A stretch of 64,000 bases of DNA from G963663775 sp963663775 (GCA_963663775.1 OY760624.1:124001-188000), one strand, 5' to 3'; positions 7,952-15,480 are shown, counted from the stretch's first letter. The notes: generated by a model from the sequence alone, not told the origin. Translations and numbers: made by a program.

Positions 7952-8009
7952 TTGCGGTCAGCGTCTTGGCAACGCCACCCTTTAAGTTGATGATAGATAC
8001 TGTTTTCAT
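7925..8009 (-). pseudogene. N-terminal fragment of a ParA/Soj-type partition ATPase
   Basis: Reading leftward from ATG 8009 (GGGAGGG ribosome site) the frame gives MKTVSIINLKGGVAKTLTAI then SMAHVL. This is the deviant Walker A (KGGVAKT) and first helix of ParA ATPases. The match ends near 7925, where arsC sequence begins. Only about 28 codons survive. It marks the left edge of a separate mobile element abutting the ars island. Confidence 0.8.
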
Positions 8010-8049
8010 CGTTGAACCCTCCCTACGTTACCCGCTCGTTTATGAATAA

Positions 8050-8223
8050 TTAAAAATAACCATTCGGACATTGATTCAATAGCAGCATTTCAATAATTCC
8101 ACATCCTACATCCCGCACAAGCCGGTACATATCTTTTTTATTTGCATCCTGCCAAATGCACCATGACGATAATGCACATACGGCTATCTTCCCAAGGGCA
8201 ATTATTGTTTTAATTCCAATCAT
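8050..8223 (-). CDS. Hypothetical small protein, 57 residues
   Basis: Starts at ATG 8223 with CAGGGAGC about 9 bases upstream and ends at 8050. The N-terminal half, IKTIIALGKIAVCALSSWC, is hydrophobic enough for one membrane-associated helix; the rest is mixed and contains three more cysteines. I do not recognise a family. It sits in a leftward row of small phage-type genes, each with a good ribosome site, and is likely a phage accessory gene. Confidence 0.55.
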   Translation of the reverse strand: MIGIKTIIALGKIAVCALSSWCIWQDANKKDMYRLVRDVGCGIIEMLLLNQCPNGYF

Positions 8224-8259
8224 ACGCTTTGCTCCCTGCGTTTACCCGCTCGCTAATAA

Positions 8260-8469
8260 TCATTTCCAAAAGGAACTGCTTTCCTGCTCCACCGGTTGCT
8301 TTTCCGGTTCGTAATATCGACAAATCAAAGCGGCAACATCACGCATAATATATTTTTGCTTGATTGTGCAATAACAGACCATCCCAAAGCGTCTTTTCTC
8401 ACGATGTTTGCAGAAGCGACAACGTCTGTGCGTTTTACGATACTGTACAGCTGCTTTATTAAATTCCAT
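8260..8469 (-). CDS. Small zinc-binding phage protein
   Basis: This 69-residue basic protein has CRFCKHREKRRFGMVCYC, four cysteines spaced like a compact zinc ribbon, and a C-terminal RYYEPEKQ. GGAGGAAACGG precedes the ATG. It overlaps the end of the upstream DUF3850 gene by 11 bases, so the two are co-translated. Typical of phage accessory regions; no function can be assigned. Confidence 0.7.
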   Translation of the reverse strand: MEFNKAAVQYRKTHRRCRFCKHREKRRFGMVCYCTIKQKYIMRDVAALICRYYEPEKQPVEQESSSFWK

Positions 8470-8752
8470 TTTCCGTTTCCTCCTTGATTATCCGTTTAAC
8501 CGCCAGACACACCATCCCGCTCGACAGATATGCAGTGTTGTCCAGTATGTACGTGATTTGCTTCCAATGCTCTCGCCCGGTTGCTTTCTCTCCATCCCAT
8601 TCATACAGCCGCAGAATATCACCCACTTTGAAATCACGGTCATTTTTCCGTATCTCAAATGTTTTATCACCACTTGCGCTTGCATCATAGTACGGCTGTA
8701 CGGTTTTTAGATTGTGCATCTTACCTGTGAATGTCTTGTGTGAAATACTCAT
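8459..8752 (-). CDS. DUF3850 (ASCH/PUA-like) phage protein
   Basis: This 97-residue protein contains HNLKTVQPYYDASASGDKTF followed by EIRKNDRDFKVGDILRLYEW, the hallmark of DUF3850/ASCH-like domains: a small beta-barrel related to PUA that binds RNA or modified bases. The GREHWKQITYIL segment matches the strand that follows in this family. ATG 8752 is used because GGAGGTG lies 5 bases upstream and it overlaps the preceding stop (ATGA). Function in phages is unknown; nucleic-acid binding is inferred. Confidence 0.8.
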   Translation of the reverse strand: MSISHKTFTGKMHNLKTVQPYYDASASGDKTFEIRKNDRDFKVGDILRLYEWDGEKATGREHWKQITYILDNTAYLSSGMVCLAVKRIIKEETENGI

Positions 8753-9222
8753 GATACACCTCCGTCCCGCACGCCACGCCATTCCCAGTGTTCGCAATCG
8801 TCCCTGTCATATCCTTCTGTATAGTCCGGACTGCATTCGTCACCTTCTGGCAGTAGCGTGCACGCACCAGATGCCTGTGCATTTTCGCAATAATCGCAGT
8901 TGTGCGGAATTTCTTCTATCGCCGCATCCCGTTCCTGCGCTAGTCGTTCAATCTCTTCAAGCGGTGGTTTGATTCTCCGATTAAAATTTCTTATTGTTCT
9001 GGCGGCTTCTGTGGTTCCTGACATAACCTCTTTTACTCCACCGAAAGAGATGCAAGCTCCACACCTACCGTCTTGACAGCGAAGGAAGGTGATTCCATTG
9101 AAACCTTTTTTTATCTGCATTTCAGCTCCGCAGAATGGGCACGGTAGAGCCGTACCCTCTGCTGCTAATTCATCCTGCGCCTGCCGATTGCCCAACAAGG
9201 CGTGTTTGATTTTATCGTTCAT
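8749..9222 (-). CDS. Zinc-ribbon phage protein (Lar-like restriction-alleviation type)
   Basis: This 157-residue protein has ALPCPFCGAEMQIKKGFNGI then FLRCQDGRCGACISFGG, the CPxCG...C..C pattern of Lar-type zinc ribbons. A second cysteine-rich part follows (HNCDYCENAQASGACTLLP ... DCEHWEW). Between them is a short coiled segment PPLEEIERLAQERDAAIEE. Lar proteins counter host type I restriction; that is only a possibility here because many phage proteins share the ribbon. It overlaps genes on both sides by 4 bases. Confidence 0.68.
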   Translation of the reverse strand: MNDKIKHALLGNRQAQDELAAEGTALPCPFCGAEMQIKKGFNGITFLRCQDGRCGACISFGGVKEVMSGTTEAARTIRNFNRRIKPPLEEIERLAQERDAAIEEIPHNCDYCENAQASGACTLLPEGDECSPDYTEGYDRDDCEHWEWRGVRDGGVS

Positions 9223-9629
9223 TCTGCATCTGTCCTTCCCTTAATTGCTTCCAGTTGTTTCTTCCGTAAGATTTTGTTATCGCTCAAATTCGCTTCACGC
9301 AGTGCCCACTTTATACCACCATAACCATCCGGTGTGCAGTTCTCATTTATCCGCACCGCTTTCCTGCTAACTGCGTTCATTGCCCATAATTCGGATTTGA
9401 TTGGGTGCCTGTTTCTACAAATCACAGCTTCTCTGTATGTCTTCCATAGTCCTCCACATGCAGGACACCTATATCGTTCTTCAACACGGGACATTTCTTC
9501 TAACGCTTTTTCTGCTTTGCGAACTCTTCTTAGATAATTCAGACGAATCAAGCATTCATTGCACGCAGGACTGTTCCACGCATTGTTAGGGCACTCCCGT
9601 TCACCGTCTATTTCAAAAGGGCATAGCAT
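9219..9629 (-). CDS. Hypothetical phage protein with two zinc-finger-like clusters
   Basis: This 136-residue protein has an N-terminal CPFEIDGERECPNNAW ... CNECL cluster, a helical LRRVRKAEKALEEMSRVEER stretch, a central CPACGG ... C pattern, and a basic C-terminus. GGAGG lies 8 bases before the ATG. It is first in a four-gene overlapping leftward operon (ATGA overlaps with 8749-9222 and onward). Function unknown. Confidence 0.65.
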   Translation of the reverse strand: MLCPFEIDGERECPNNAWNSPACNECLIRLNYLRRVRKAEKALEEMSRVEERYRCPACGGLWKTYREAVICRNRHPIKSELWAMNAVSRKAVRINENCTPDGYGGIKWALREANLSDNKILRKKQLEAIKGRTDAE

Positions 9630-9844
9630 AGTGATTTACCTCCGCTTCGGAATCTTCTCCCGCTCGTATGTAAACTGCATTCCAACAACCTAAGCTTGTT
9701 CATACTGCACCTCCAAATTTCAACGTATTTTTCCCAACAGCTTGTCTATAATCAAATCGGAGTTCTCCAAACCTCCCGGGTGCACAATGGCGTGTACCCT
9801 TTTTCTTTGTTTTGCATAAACTATATCGAAGGGAGGTGATTATT

Positions 9845-10042
9845 ATGTTTTATCCTCCACGTCCACCTAGACCATTTTGTCGGATGTTCGCATGGTCTCC
9901 ACACTGTTGGCAGCAACCACCGATGCCACCCCCACCGCCAAATCAACCTTGGCCACCAGAACCACCCGGACCGCATAACCCACCCGGTCCACCCAACCCA
10001 CATCACCCGCCGAATCCTCCGCATCCGCCTTGGCATCCATGA
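9845..10042 (+). CDS. Proline-rich low-complexity small protein
   Basis: This 65-residue peptide is nearly half proline, with Gly, His, Asn and Trp: it begins MFYPPRPPRPFCRMFAWSPH and the last 35 residues are PPG/PPN/PPH-type repeats. GGGAGGTGAT sits 6 bases before ATG 9845, an excellent ribosome site, which is the main argument that it is real. It lies alone between two leftward groups. Such sequences form polyproline-II rods and occur in coat and surface proteins. No homolog comes to mind; the opposite strand is open too, so coding status needs proof. Confidence 0.55.
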   Translation: MFYPPRPPRPFCRMFAWSPHCWQQPPMPPPPPNQPWPPEPPGPHNPPGPPNPHHPPNPPHPPWHP

Positions 10043-10080
10043 TAATCAAACGCATCGCGGGGCAGAAATGCTCCGCTTAC

Positions 10081-10257
10081 TTATACTTTCATCCCGCTCG
10101 TTGAATTTTTCTTTTCATGCACATAGTCCAGGAACATCACCGCCCCTGTGAACTTGACACGGAATATTTCCAGATTGTCTGCCGTAGCATATAGCCGCCC
10201 ATATCCGCCCATACCCAAAGGGTTGGCTACTACTTCGCCCATGTCTTTATACTTCAT
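10081..10257 (-). CDS. Hypothetical phage protein, 58 residues
   Basis: Starts at ATG 10257 with GGGAGG 12 bases upstream and reads MKYKDMGEVVANPLGMGGYG then RLYATADNLEIFRVKFTG. It is short, neutral and without membrane segments. The glycine-rich N-terminus and beta-rich centre look like a small structural or regulatory phage protein. I do not recognise it. Confidence 0.5.
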   Translation of the reverse strand: MKYKDMGEVVANPLGMGGYGRLYATADNLEIFRVKFTGAVMFLDYVHEKKNSTSGMKV

Positions 10258-10504
10258 TTATTTTTTCCTCCCTATAATAAAATACGTTTTTCTTCAAATA
10301 TCTCTTGTTTTCATAGAATTACGCCAATTTCAAAAGAGCGATTGCGAAGCAGCACTGCATCCAGTGCACCAAAACAGGAAAAATGGGTATGACAACCAAA
10401 GCGTCGCTTGTTTTCGCAATATTTTGGCCATGGTAACCCACTATTCCTGCGGCGGCAAACCTCCCATGTCTAACAGGGTCATTGCCCTAAGGGAGGAATT
10501 TTGT
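10258..10504. other. Intergenic segment of the left phage remnant
   Basis: No gene with a supported start. It separates a leftward small gene from the rightward remnant module and probably holds a promoter for the latter, though I see no consensus pair. Confidence 0.35.
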
Positions 10505-10810
10505 ATGTTCGTATTATTGGACAAAGACAACGTGATTCTGCATATCAGCGAAACGCTGACGCAGGACAGTGGTGGAAACTATGTGGTTGACAGTGGTACA
10601 CTGGCGTTTGCGCCCAGCTGTGTTGACCATACGGCAGAGGTCGAAAGTGTGCCAGATGGGGTCTGCGCACAGCAATATACATACGATGGGACAAGCTTTG
10701 CGGAGAATGCAAACTATACTGTGCCGCAGAGTGAAACCGAGAAGCTGCAGGCGCAGATTGATGATGTGATGGATGCAATGATTGAATTAGCGGGGTTGAT
10801 TGGAGGTTAA
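10505..10810 (+). CDS. Phage late-region protein downstream of tail fibre (remnant module)
   Basis: This 101-residue protein ends in a short coiled-coil (SETEKLQAQIDDVMDAMIEL). GGGAGGAATTTTGT precedes ATG 10505. Its position just before an XkdX-like peptide and a holin-like gene is the same as that of the gene at 17917-18279 in the main prophage, with which it shares gene order but only weak sequence similarity. It belongs to an older, mostly deleted phage on the opposite strand. Confidence 0.65.
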   Translation: MFVLLDKDNVILHISETLTQDSGGNYVVDSGTLAFAPSCVDHTAEVESVPDGVCAQQYTYDGTSFAENANYTVPQSETEKLQAQIDDVMDAMIELAGLIGG

Positions 10811-10814
10811 AACC

Positions 10815-10925
10815 ATGGCAAAGATTTATTATTACAGAATCCAAGAGGGTAAAATGACGATTGACGATGTGCCCGAACGATGGAAAGCAGAGGTGCAGGC
10901 GTTGCTTGATGCAGATGCAGAATAG
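10815..10925 (+). CDS. XkdX/CD1375-like small phage protein
   Basis: This 36-residue peptide reads MAKIYYYRIQEGKMTIDDVP then ERWKAEVQALL. The I-Y-Y ... G ... DVPERW pattern is the XkdX/CD1375 family found after tail-fibre genes in Gram-positive phages and PBSX-like elements. A paralog with the same pattern lies at 17800-17913 on the other strand. It starts 5 bases after the previous stop. Confidence 0.75.
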   Translation: MAKIYYYRIQEGKMTIDDVPERWKAEVQALLDADAE

Positions 10926-10936
10926 GACGGTAAAAT

Positions 10937-11236
10937 ATGGTAGAAACACTTTTACATGATGCGCTGGGGTGGGCTGTGGCGGCACTCCTCGGCTTTTTGG
11001 CGCACCGCATTGTCTGCTTGTGGCAACGGCAAAAGACCTCTGACAGGGCACTTGTCGCACTACTGCGGGACAGGCTTGTGGCAAGCTACTGCCATTATCA
11101 TGAGCGGAAAACGATTACACCGCACGGGCTGCAAAACATGGAAATGCTCTATGTGGAGTATACCGCCCTTGGTGGGAATGGCTTTGTTAGAGCCTGCGGT
11201 GGGGGAGTAAAGAGACCTTCCCCAAAAGCCTTCTAA
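10937..11236 (+). pseudogene. Holin-associated phage protein, 3' end replaced
   Basis: The frame begins with one membrane helix (AVAALLGFLAHRIVCLW), then ALLRDRLVASYCHYHERKTI and HGLQNMEMLYVEYTALGGNG. That part is nearly the same as residues 62-100 of the gene at 17435-17788. After GGNGFV the homology stops and the frame runs 17 unrelated residues to a stop, so the true C-terminus has been lost about 230 bases before attL. It is the right edge of an older phage remnant. Confidence 0.7.
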
Positions 11237-11397
11237 TTCCAGTTTTTATTGAGTGGCAATAAAGTGGCTATGGGAAATTATTTTATACCTCTCTATCCTA
11301 TTTCCATGCTTTAAATACTCTAAAAAGTTCAGAATTTTTAATGCATTTTTCAAAATCAATATGCTTTAAAAGTTCAGAATTTTAACCAAAACAAATA

Positions 11398-11433
11398 AAA
11401 AGAACGATAAACTTTCGTTTATCGTTCTTTTTT
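11398..11433. terminator. Bidirectional hairpin terminator beside attL
   Basis: AAGAACGATAAA and TTTATCGTTCTT pair around CTTTCG with A and T runs on either side. In the pre-prophage genome this would have terminated the leftward tRNA-Ser gene. Confidence 0.8.
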
Positions 11434-11494
11434 GGCGGAGAAAGAGGGATTTGAACCCTCGCGACACTTTCGCGCCCTACTCCCTTAGCAGGGG
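11429..11494. repeat. Prophage attachment site attL (66-bp direct repeat)
   Basis: These 66 bases are identical to 31053-31118 and correspond to the 3' two thirds of tRNA-Ser(GCU), from the anticodon arm to CCA. The left copy is followed by unrelated sequence, so it is a displaced tRNA end, as expected after tyrosine-integrase insertion into a tRNA gene. The 19.6 kb between the copies are the prophage. Confidence 0.93.
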
Positions 11495-11531
11495 TTTTAA
11501 AACCCTTATATTCCAATGCTTTCAAGGCTTT

Positions 11532-11556
11532 TTGTACTTTACCGTGTACTGTATAG
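11532..11556 (+). repeat. Putative integrase arm-type site (left copy)
   Basis: A 25-bp sequence, containing TTGTACTTTACCGTGTACTG, is identical to 30905-30929. One copy sits inside each end of the prophage, 37 bp from attL core and 123 bp from attR core. Tyrosine integrases bind such arm sites; the interpretation is inference from position. Confidence 0.65.
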
Positions 11557-12097
11557 GAAAAAACTTTATAGGATTTCTAAAGATTTTTTCTTGTATCCTG
11601 CCGCTCAATTATAAGAAAAAGCCATGCAAATATAGGCGATATTTTGCGATGGAGTATACTGCTTTTATTGTGCAATTAGCAGCTCACCTAGAACTCCCCT
11701 TGCTATATTTTAAACAAAGCACTAAACCGCCTGCGGCGGTGGTATTGACAGTGGTTTCAGCAGCTGTTACAATTATACCACAATATAAGCCACGTTTCCT
11801 CTAATGAAAGACGGCTGGAATGATACCAGTGGAGGCTTGTTTGCTGTACCCAAAAGTAAAATTTCTCTCTTTCCAATTTGCAGAAAGCCTTGATTTATAA
11901 GGCTTTGCGAGTATGGCATGCATATTAGGCATCAGATAAGAGAAATTATACTTTCCCCATATACGGCGGTTTCGTGCTATGGAATTATCCAAAGTCAGGC
12001 AGTTTGTGCTACGGCATAACCTGCCTTTTTGTCACGCCTGACCTCGGATAATTCGCTACTCATAATGCGAAATTCGTCTTTGGAACGGAAGTTAATA
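11557..12097. other. Non-coding segment at the left prophage end
   Basis: No supported gene. It contains a long inverted repeat at 11982-12000 and 12036-12054 (17 of 19 positions pair) enclosing a 35-base loop region with further pairing. It may terminate the leftward gene at 12098 or form an RNA structure. Confidence 0.45.
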
Positions 12098-12835
12098 TTA
12101 TTCGTTTACTGGGTGCAACGATAATTTTTGTCTTATTACATTTACATCTGTTCTATCTACAAATCTGTAATGGTTAGTTAAAATTTCCCCTTCTTTATAT
12201 TCAATTAGATAAAATTGATTATCTATACATGCTCCAATAATATAATTATTAGAATCATAAACTACCGTATGGTAGTTATTTTTCCAATATGTATTAAGCA
12301 TGAAAACAAGTCCGCACGTTAAAGCTATACAAACACCGATAGTACAGATGAGACCTCTAATTGATTTTAGTATTTTTGGTACAAAGTGCGCAATTAAGAA
12401 ACTAATTATTAGCGTCAAGAAAGCAATTATGTATTGCCATACGATTGCTATATTTGCGGCATTTATAATAGCTATATTGCAAATGACGAGAAAAAAACAC
12501 CAAATTGATAGCACAAACAGTAACTTTATTACCCTATCGATGCTGCTTTTGCAACCGTTTTTAAAGTATTTACCAGCCCAAAAAATAGTTCCAAATAAAT
12601 ACATTACACTCATAAGAATTAGAAAAATGGTATTTTTATTAAATGACCAATAACCTAATCCGATACCATAATAAGAATATATTTGGCTTGTTAAAACGAA
12701 AGACCCGAATTGTAGTGTTAAGTATCCTATTGTACTAACAATCGGAGCTACAGTTAAAATCTTTTTATAATCCAAAGTTTCAGTTTGATTATTTTCATAA
12801 AACCACTGAACGAATGCTGTAAGCTGTTGGTTCAT
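12098..12835 (-). CDS. Polytopic membrane protein of unknown function beside the CBASS pair
   Basis: This 245-residue protein has about six hydrophobic segments: ILTVAPIVSTIGYLTLQFGS, IFLILMSVMYLFGTIFW, LLFVLSIWCFFLVICNIAII, YIIAFLTLIISFLIAHF and ICTIGVCIALTCGLVFML. They are followed by a C-terminal domain of about 60 residues with many beta-type residues (NNYHTVVYDSNNYIIGACID). AT-rich codon use matches the CD-NTase and SLATT genes upstream and differs from the phage structural genes. It is the last gene before attL, where phages often carry accessory defence genes. It may be a third component of the CBASS locus or an independent membrane effector; I recognise no family. Confidence 0.72.
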   Translation of the reverse strand: MNQQLTAFVQWFYENNQTETLDYKKILTVAPIVSTIGYLTLQFGSFVLTSQIYSYYGIGLGYWSFNKNTIFLILMSVMYLFGTIFWAGKYFKNGCKSSIDRVIKLLFVLSIWCFFLVICNIAIINAANIAIVWQYIIAFLTLIISFLIAHFVPKILKSIRGLICTIGVCIALTCGLVFMLNTYWKNNYHTVVYDSNNYIIGACIDNQFYLIEYKEGEILTNHYRFVDRTDVNVIRQKLSLHPVNE

Positions 12836-13071
12836 TCATTTACCACCAATCTAGATTTATTGTTTTCTGAGCTTTCTATACTTTTCTTAATTTCCCCATA
12901 TAAATAAATCCCTATGAGGTTGTCCGCATTAAACAAACTGCGAAGCTCAATACAAATTTACATTAATGCGAAACTTAAATGTTTGACATCATGCAAGAGT
13001 TCGCCAATGTACACAACTATAAAGAATATTTTAGCATTATAGTAGGCTTTCTTGCGTATGAAAATTGTCTG

Positions 13072-13629
13072 CTATTTTCTCAGACTAATAGGTAGCATAT
13101 TATTTAATTCTTCTCTTGTGAAATACTGAGCTTCGTTTTCCTTGAGTGCTTTCTGAGCCATATCATAACTTTTACTATCGGTGATTGGTGCAGAAGCATA
13201 TATGGAAGCCGTTTTTTTCTGCAACTCATCTCTCTTGGAAACAATATTTTCGATAGATAGATTAAAAAAATCCGTTAGGAGAGAGATATATTCTTCTCGA
13301 ATGCTCCAGAGTTGGTTAGACGTTTCTAAATGTTTAATAGACGTTGAAGCTAAATCAACATCCTTGAGATAAGAAGTAAGCACGAGGAGTGCCGTGGAGC
13401 AAATACCACCTACCCATATTAAAACCATTTCAGAGGAAACTATTGTTCCTATAAATCCACCAGTGGAGATTGCTGAAAGAATGATCTGAGCCAGCTTGAC
13501 ACCGTGATTCTTCCTTATAAGCCGTCCAGCATGGATGATTTGCGTCGTATATGAGTATAAAAGTTTCCCGTATGCATCCTCAATTTGAGTATATAATTTT
13601 TCCTCATAGCTTTGGGAATTTTGTTCCAT
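13072..13629 (-). CDS. SLATT-domain two-transmembrane effector (CBASS-type)
   Basis: This 185-residue protein has an N-terminal helix, then two adjacent membrane spans (LAQIILSAISTGGFIGTIV and MVLIWVGGICSTALLVLTSY), then a long helical region (KHLETSNQLWSIREEYISLL). This is the SLATT architecture (SMODS/SLOG-associating two-TM effector). Such proteins are thought to form pores when activated by a nucleotide signal. ATG 13629 is used because GAGGG lies 7 bases upstream; it overlaps the CD-NTase stop by 26 bases, so expression is coupled. The pairing with a CD-NTase makes a nucleotide-activated abortive-infection effector the best reading. Confidence 0.82.
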   Translation of the reverse strand: MEQNSQSYEEKLYTQIEDAYGKLLYSYTTQIIHAGRLIRKNHGVKLAQIILSAISTGGFIGTIVSSEMVLIWVGGICSTALLVLTSYLKDVDLASTSIKHLETSNQLWSIREEYISLLTDFFNLSIENIVSKRDELQKKTASIYASAPITDSKSYDMAQKALKENEAQYFTREELNNMLPISLRK

Positions 13630-14488
13630 ATATTTCCCTCCATTCGTCGTTTGCACAGCTTGGGTACTTATCTGCATCTGCGATGGCTTCCAACGCTTTT
13701 TCATATGCCTTTTTTGCTTTTGCTTGAAAACTACCATAGCAAGTAATATAACGCCCACTCCCCATCGCTTGCCAAGAGTATTGCGATGTTGATTGTTCCG
13801 AAACATATTTCAAAAAGTCTCGTGTCATCCAGTCGTAATATAAATAAGACTTATCTCTGTATTCCCAAGAGGAAATAAAGCGATAACTGAGGATATCAAT
13901 TAGTATTCCACTGATGTCGACATCGTTTTTTTCTTTCCATGCCCGTGCCATTTTACAGAGCCGTTTCAAGTTTGAGTTGCAACCATTGTTTTTGCTTTGT
14001 ATAGCTTCAATTTCAGCTTTGGGGTCAGTAGTCTTCCAAGAGCCTCCGTTATTCGTGTTGGCGAATGTATAACTTCCATCTTTATTCAGAAAAGCGGGGA
14101 GAACCTCAAAGTTAATCCCATCAGAAAAAGGAATGCTGATTATCTGCCCATCCGCTTTTAGGCTTGTTACAGAATAAGTCTTTTCAATAACTTTCTTGAC
14201 CTCCTGAAGAAGCGCAGATTGTCCATTTGAAGTATAAGCATTAAACTTCACATAGGTTTCATATGGAAGCTGCACTAACATATCGATGTCGCTTGTGGAA
14301 ATCTCAGTATCGCGACCATACGATCCAACATATAGACTGTGTGTAATGTCCGAAGTTGAATCCCAATAATCATTGTTAATGCGTTTTGTAATTGCGTGAT
14401 ACCTGTAGCTGATGGTATTTACATCATCAACTGAAAAACGCAGATTTGAACAAAAACATTCAAATGCAGTTCCAACGTTAAAGCCCAC
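13604..14488 (-). CDS. CD-NTase (SMODS nucleotidyltransferase) of a CBASS-type defence locus
   Basis: This 294-residue protein belongs to the cGAS/DncV-like nucleotidyltransferase family. LYVGSYGRDTEISTSDIDML provides the GS motif and metal-binding Asp67 and Asp69; INFEVLPAF provides the third acidic residue near Glu128. The C-terminal helical part has DVDISGILIDILSYRFI and a FLKYV helix, as in SMODS enzymes. It should make a cyclic or linear oligonucleotide second messenger upon phage infection that activates the SLATT protein encoded next. A terminator upstream (14636-14674) isolates the locus from the dam gene, so it has its own promoter. The product nucleotide cannot be told from sequence. 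Confidence 0.88.
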   Translation of the reverse strand: MGFNVGTAFECFCSNLRFSVDDVNTISYRYHAITKRINNDYWDSTSDITHSLYVGSYGRDTEISTSDIDMLVQLPYETYVKFNAYTSNGQSALLQEVKKVIEKTYSVTSLKADGQIISIPFSDGINFEVLPAFLNKDGSYTFANTNNGGSWKTTDPKAEIEAIQSKNNGCNSNLKRLCKMARAWKEKNDVDISGILIDILSYRFISSWEYRDKSYLYYDWMTRDFLKYVSEQSTSQYSWQAMGSGRYITCYGSFQAKAKKAYEKALEAIADADKYPSCANDEWREIYGTKFPKL

Positions 14489-14635
14489 TTATTAACCCTC
14501 CCAAATCAAAAAATAATGATAATACCATTGGCTGAACTGCTTGTTATTTCTAAATACTGTATTTAAATCCCTTGAATTCTCTACACAGTATATCCTATAT
14601 AATATTATTCTTGTAGCATTTTGTCAATAAAAACA

Positions 14636-14674
14636 AAACCCGCCAGATACCCAAAAGGCATCTGGCAGGTTTTA
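14636..14674. terminator. Terminator between dam and the CBASS locus
   Basis: AAAACCCGCCAGAT and ATCTGGCAGGTTTT pair around ACCCAAAAGGC with flanking A and T runs, so it can terminate in both directions. It ends the phage late transcript after dam. Confidence 0.82.
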
Positions 14675-14678
14675 CACC

Positions 14679-15431
14679 TTAAAAATTACAAATTATCAGT
14701 TCGTTATATCGCTTGCTTTCTCCGGACTTTGCGGCAAGGTTGTGATTGCGACTGATGGTTTCAACCATAAAATCTTGATACAACTCACGTATGTACGCAT
14801 CATCGTTGTATGAGAGAATAAATCTGCCCTTTATCTGTGACAAGCACTCGAACAATCGCACATGGTCTTCCTGCGAAAACTGCTCTGTATAATATTTCTC
14901 TGTACCATGATACGGAGGGTCACAGTAAAACAGAGCCTTTGGATGGTCATAGGATTGGATTAGCTTTGCAAAGTCCTTCTGCTCAATCAGAACGGTTGCA
15001 AGCCGCTTCTGCACTGCCTTTAATCGTTCCACTGCAGAAGGCAGGTTCTTTTTATTGCACCCGAAGGATTGAATATTGGAACCAAACGAGGTTTTAATCA
15101 AATAATAAAACTGCGCTGCACGTTGGATGTCGGTGAACCCCTGTAGTTCGGCACAGCTTCGCACATCATAAAATGTTTCTCTGGATGTCAGCATAAAATC
15201 CAGTTGCCGTTCCAATTCTGCTGCATGATGTTTGATGCAACGAAACAGATTCACAAGCTGACCGTCCAAATCATTGTAAATTTCCATAGCGGCATGTTTA
15301 TCTTTGCGGAACAAGACCCATCCAGCACCGCCAAACACTTCAACATATCTTTCAATATCATCAGGAAATCTTTTGATGATTTCATCTCTCAGCAACTTCT
15401 TGCCGCCAATTCTGGAAATAGGACTATTCAA
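14679..15431 (-). CDS. dam: Phage DNA adenine methyltransferase, class D12 (Dam-like)
   Basis: This 250-residue protein has SRIGGKKLLRDEIIKRFP and YVEVFGGAGWVLF (SAM-binding motif I), EIYNDLDGQLVNLFRCI, and the catalytic DPPY within KALFYCDPPYHGTEKYY. That order is the D12/Dam (alpha group) class, which makes N6-methyladenine, commonly in GATC. Length is normal for phage enzymes. It may protect phage DNA from host restriction. It lies after the amidase with a hairpin between (15454-15480), an unusual place, so it may be an accessory late gene. Confidence 0.9.
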   Translation of the reverse strand: MNSPISRIGGKKLLRDEIIKRFPDDIERYVEVFGGAGWVLFRKDKHAAMEIYNDLDGQLVNLFRCIKHHAAELERQLDFMLTSRETFYDVRSCAELQGFTDIQRAAQFYYLIKTSFGSNIQSFGCNKKNLPSAVERLKAVQKRLATVLIEQKDFAKLIQSYDHPKALFYCDPPYHGTEKYYTEQFSQEDHVRLFECLSQIKGRFILSYNDDAYIRELYQDFMVETISRNHNLAAKSGESKRYNELIICNF

Positions 15432-15453
15432 TATCTCTTTCCCTTTCTATCTG

Positions 15454-15480
15454 AGGGCTGCCGGCTTATCCGGCAGCCCT
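15454..15480. terminator. Hairpin between amidase and dam
   Basis: AGGGCTGCCGG and CCGGCAGCCCT form an 11-bp perfect GC-rich stem with a 5-base loop. No strong T run follows on the minus strand, so it may slow rather than stop transcription. Confidence 0.6.

Noticed and set aside
9660..9720. 31-codon leftward frame upstream of 9219-9629 with GGAGGTGCAG
   Set aside because: Good ribosome site, but it overlaps the next start out of frame and has no recognisable content; may be a leader peptide, too weak to list.
9821..10055. Leftward Trp/Arg/Val-rich frames opposite the proline-rich gene
   Set aside because: No ribosome site; the plus-strand frame has an excellent one, so these are its antisense shadow.
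11801..11992. 63-codon leftward frame near attL
   Set aside because: No ribosome site and no family pattern; overlaps a region of hairpins.
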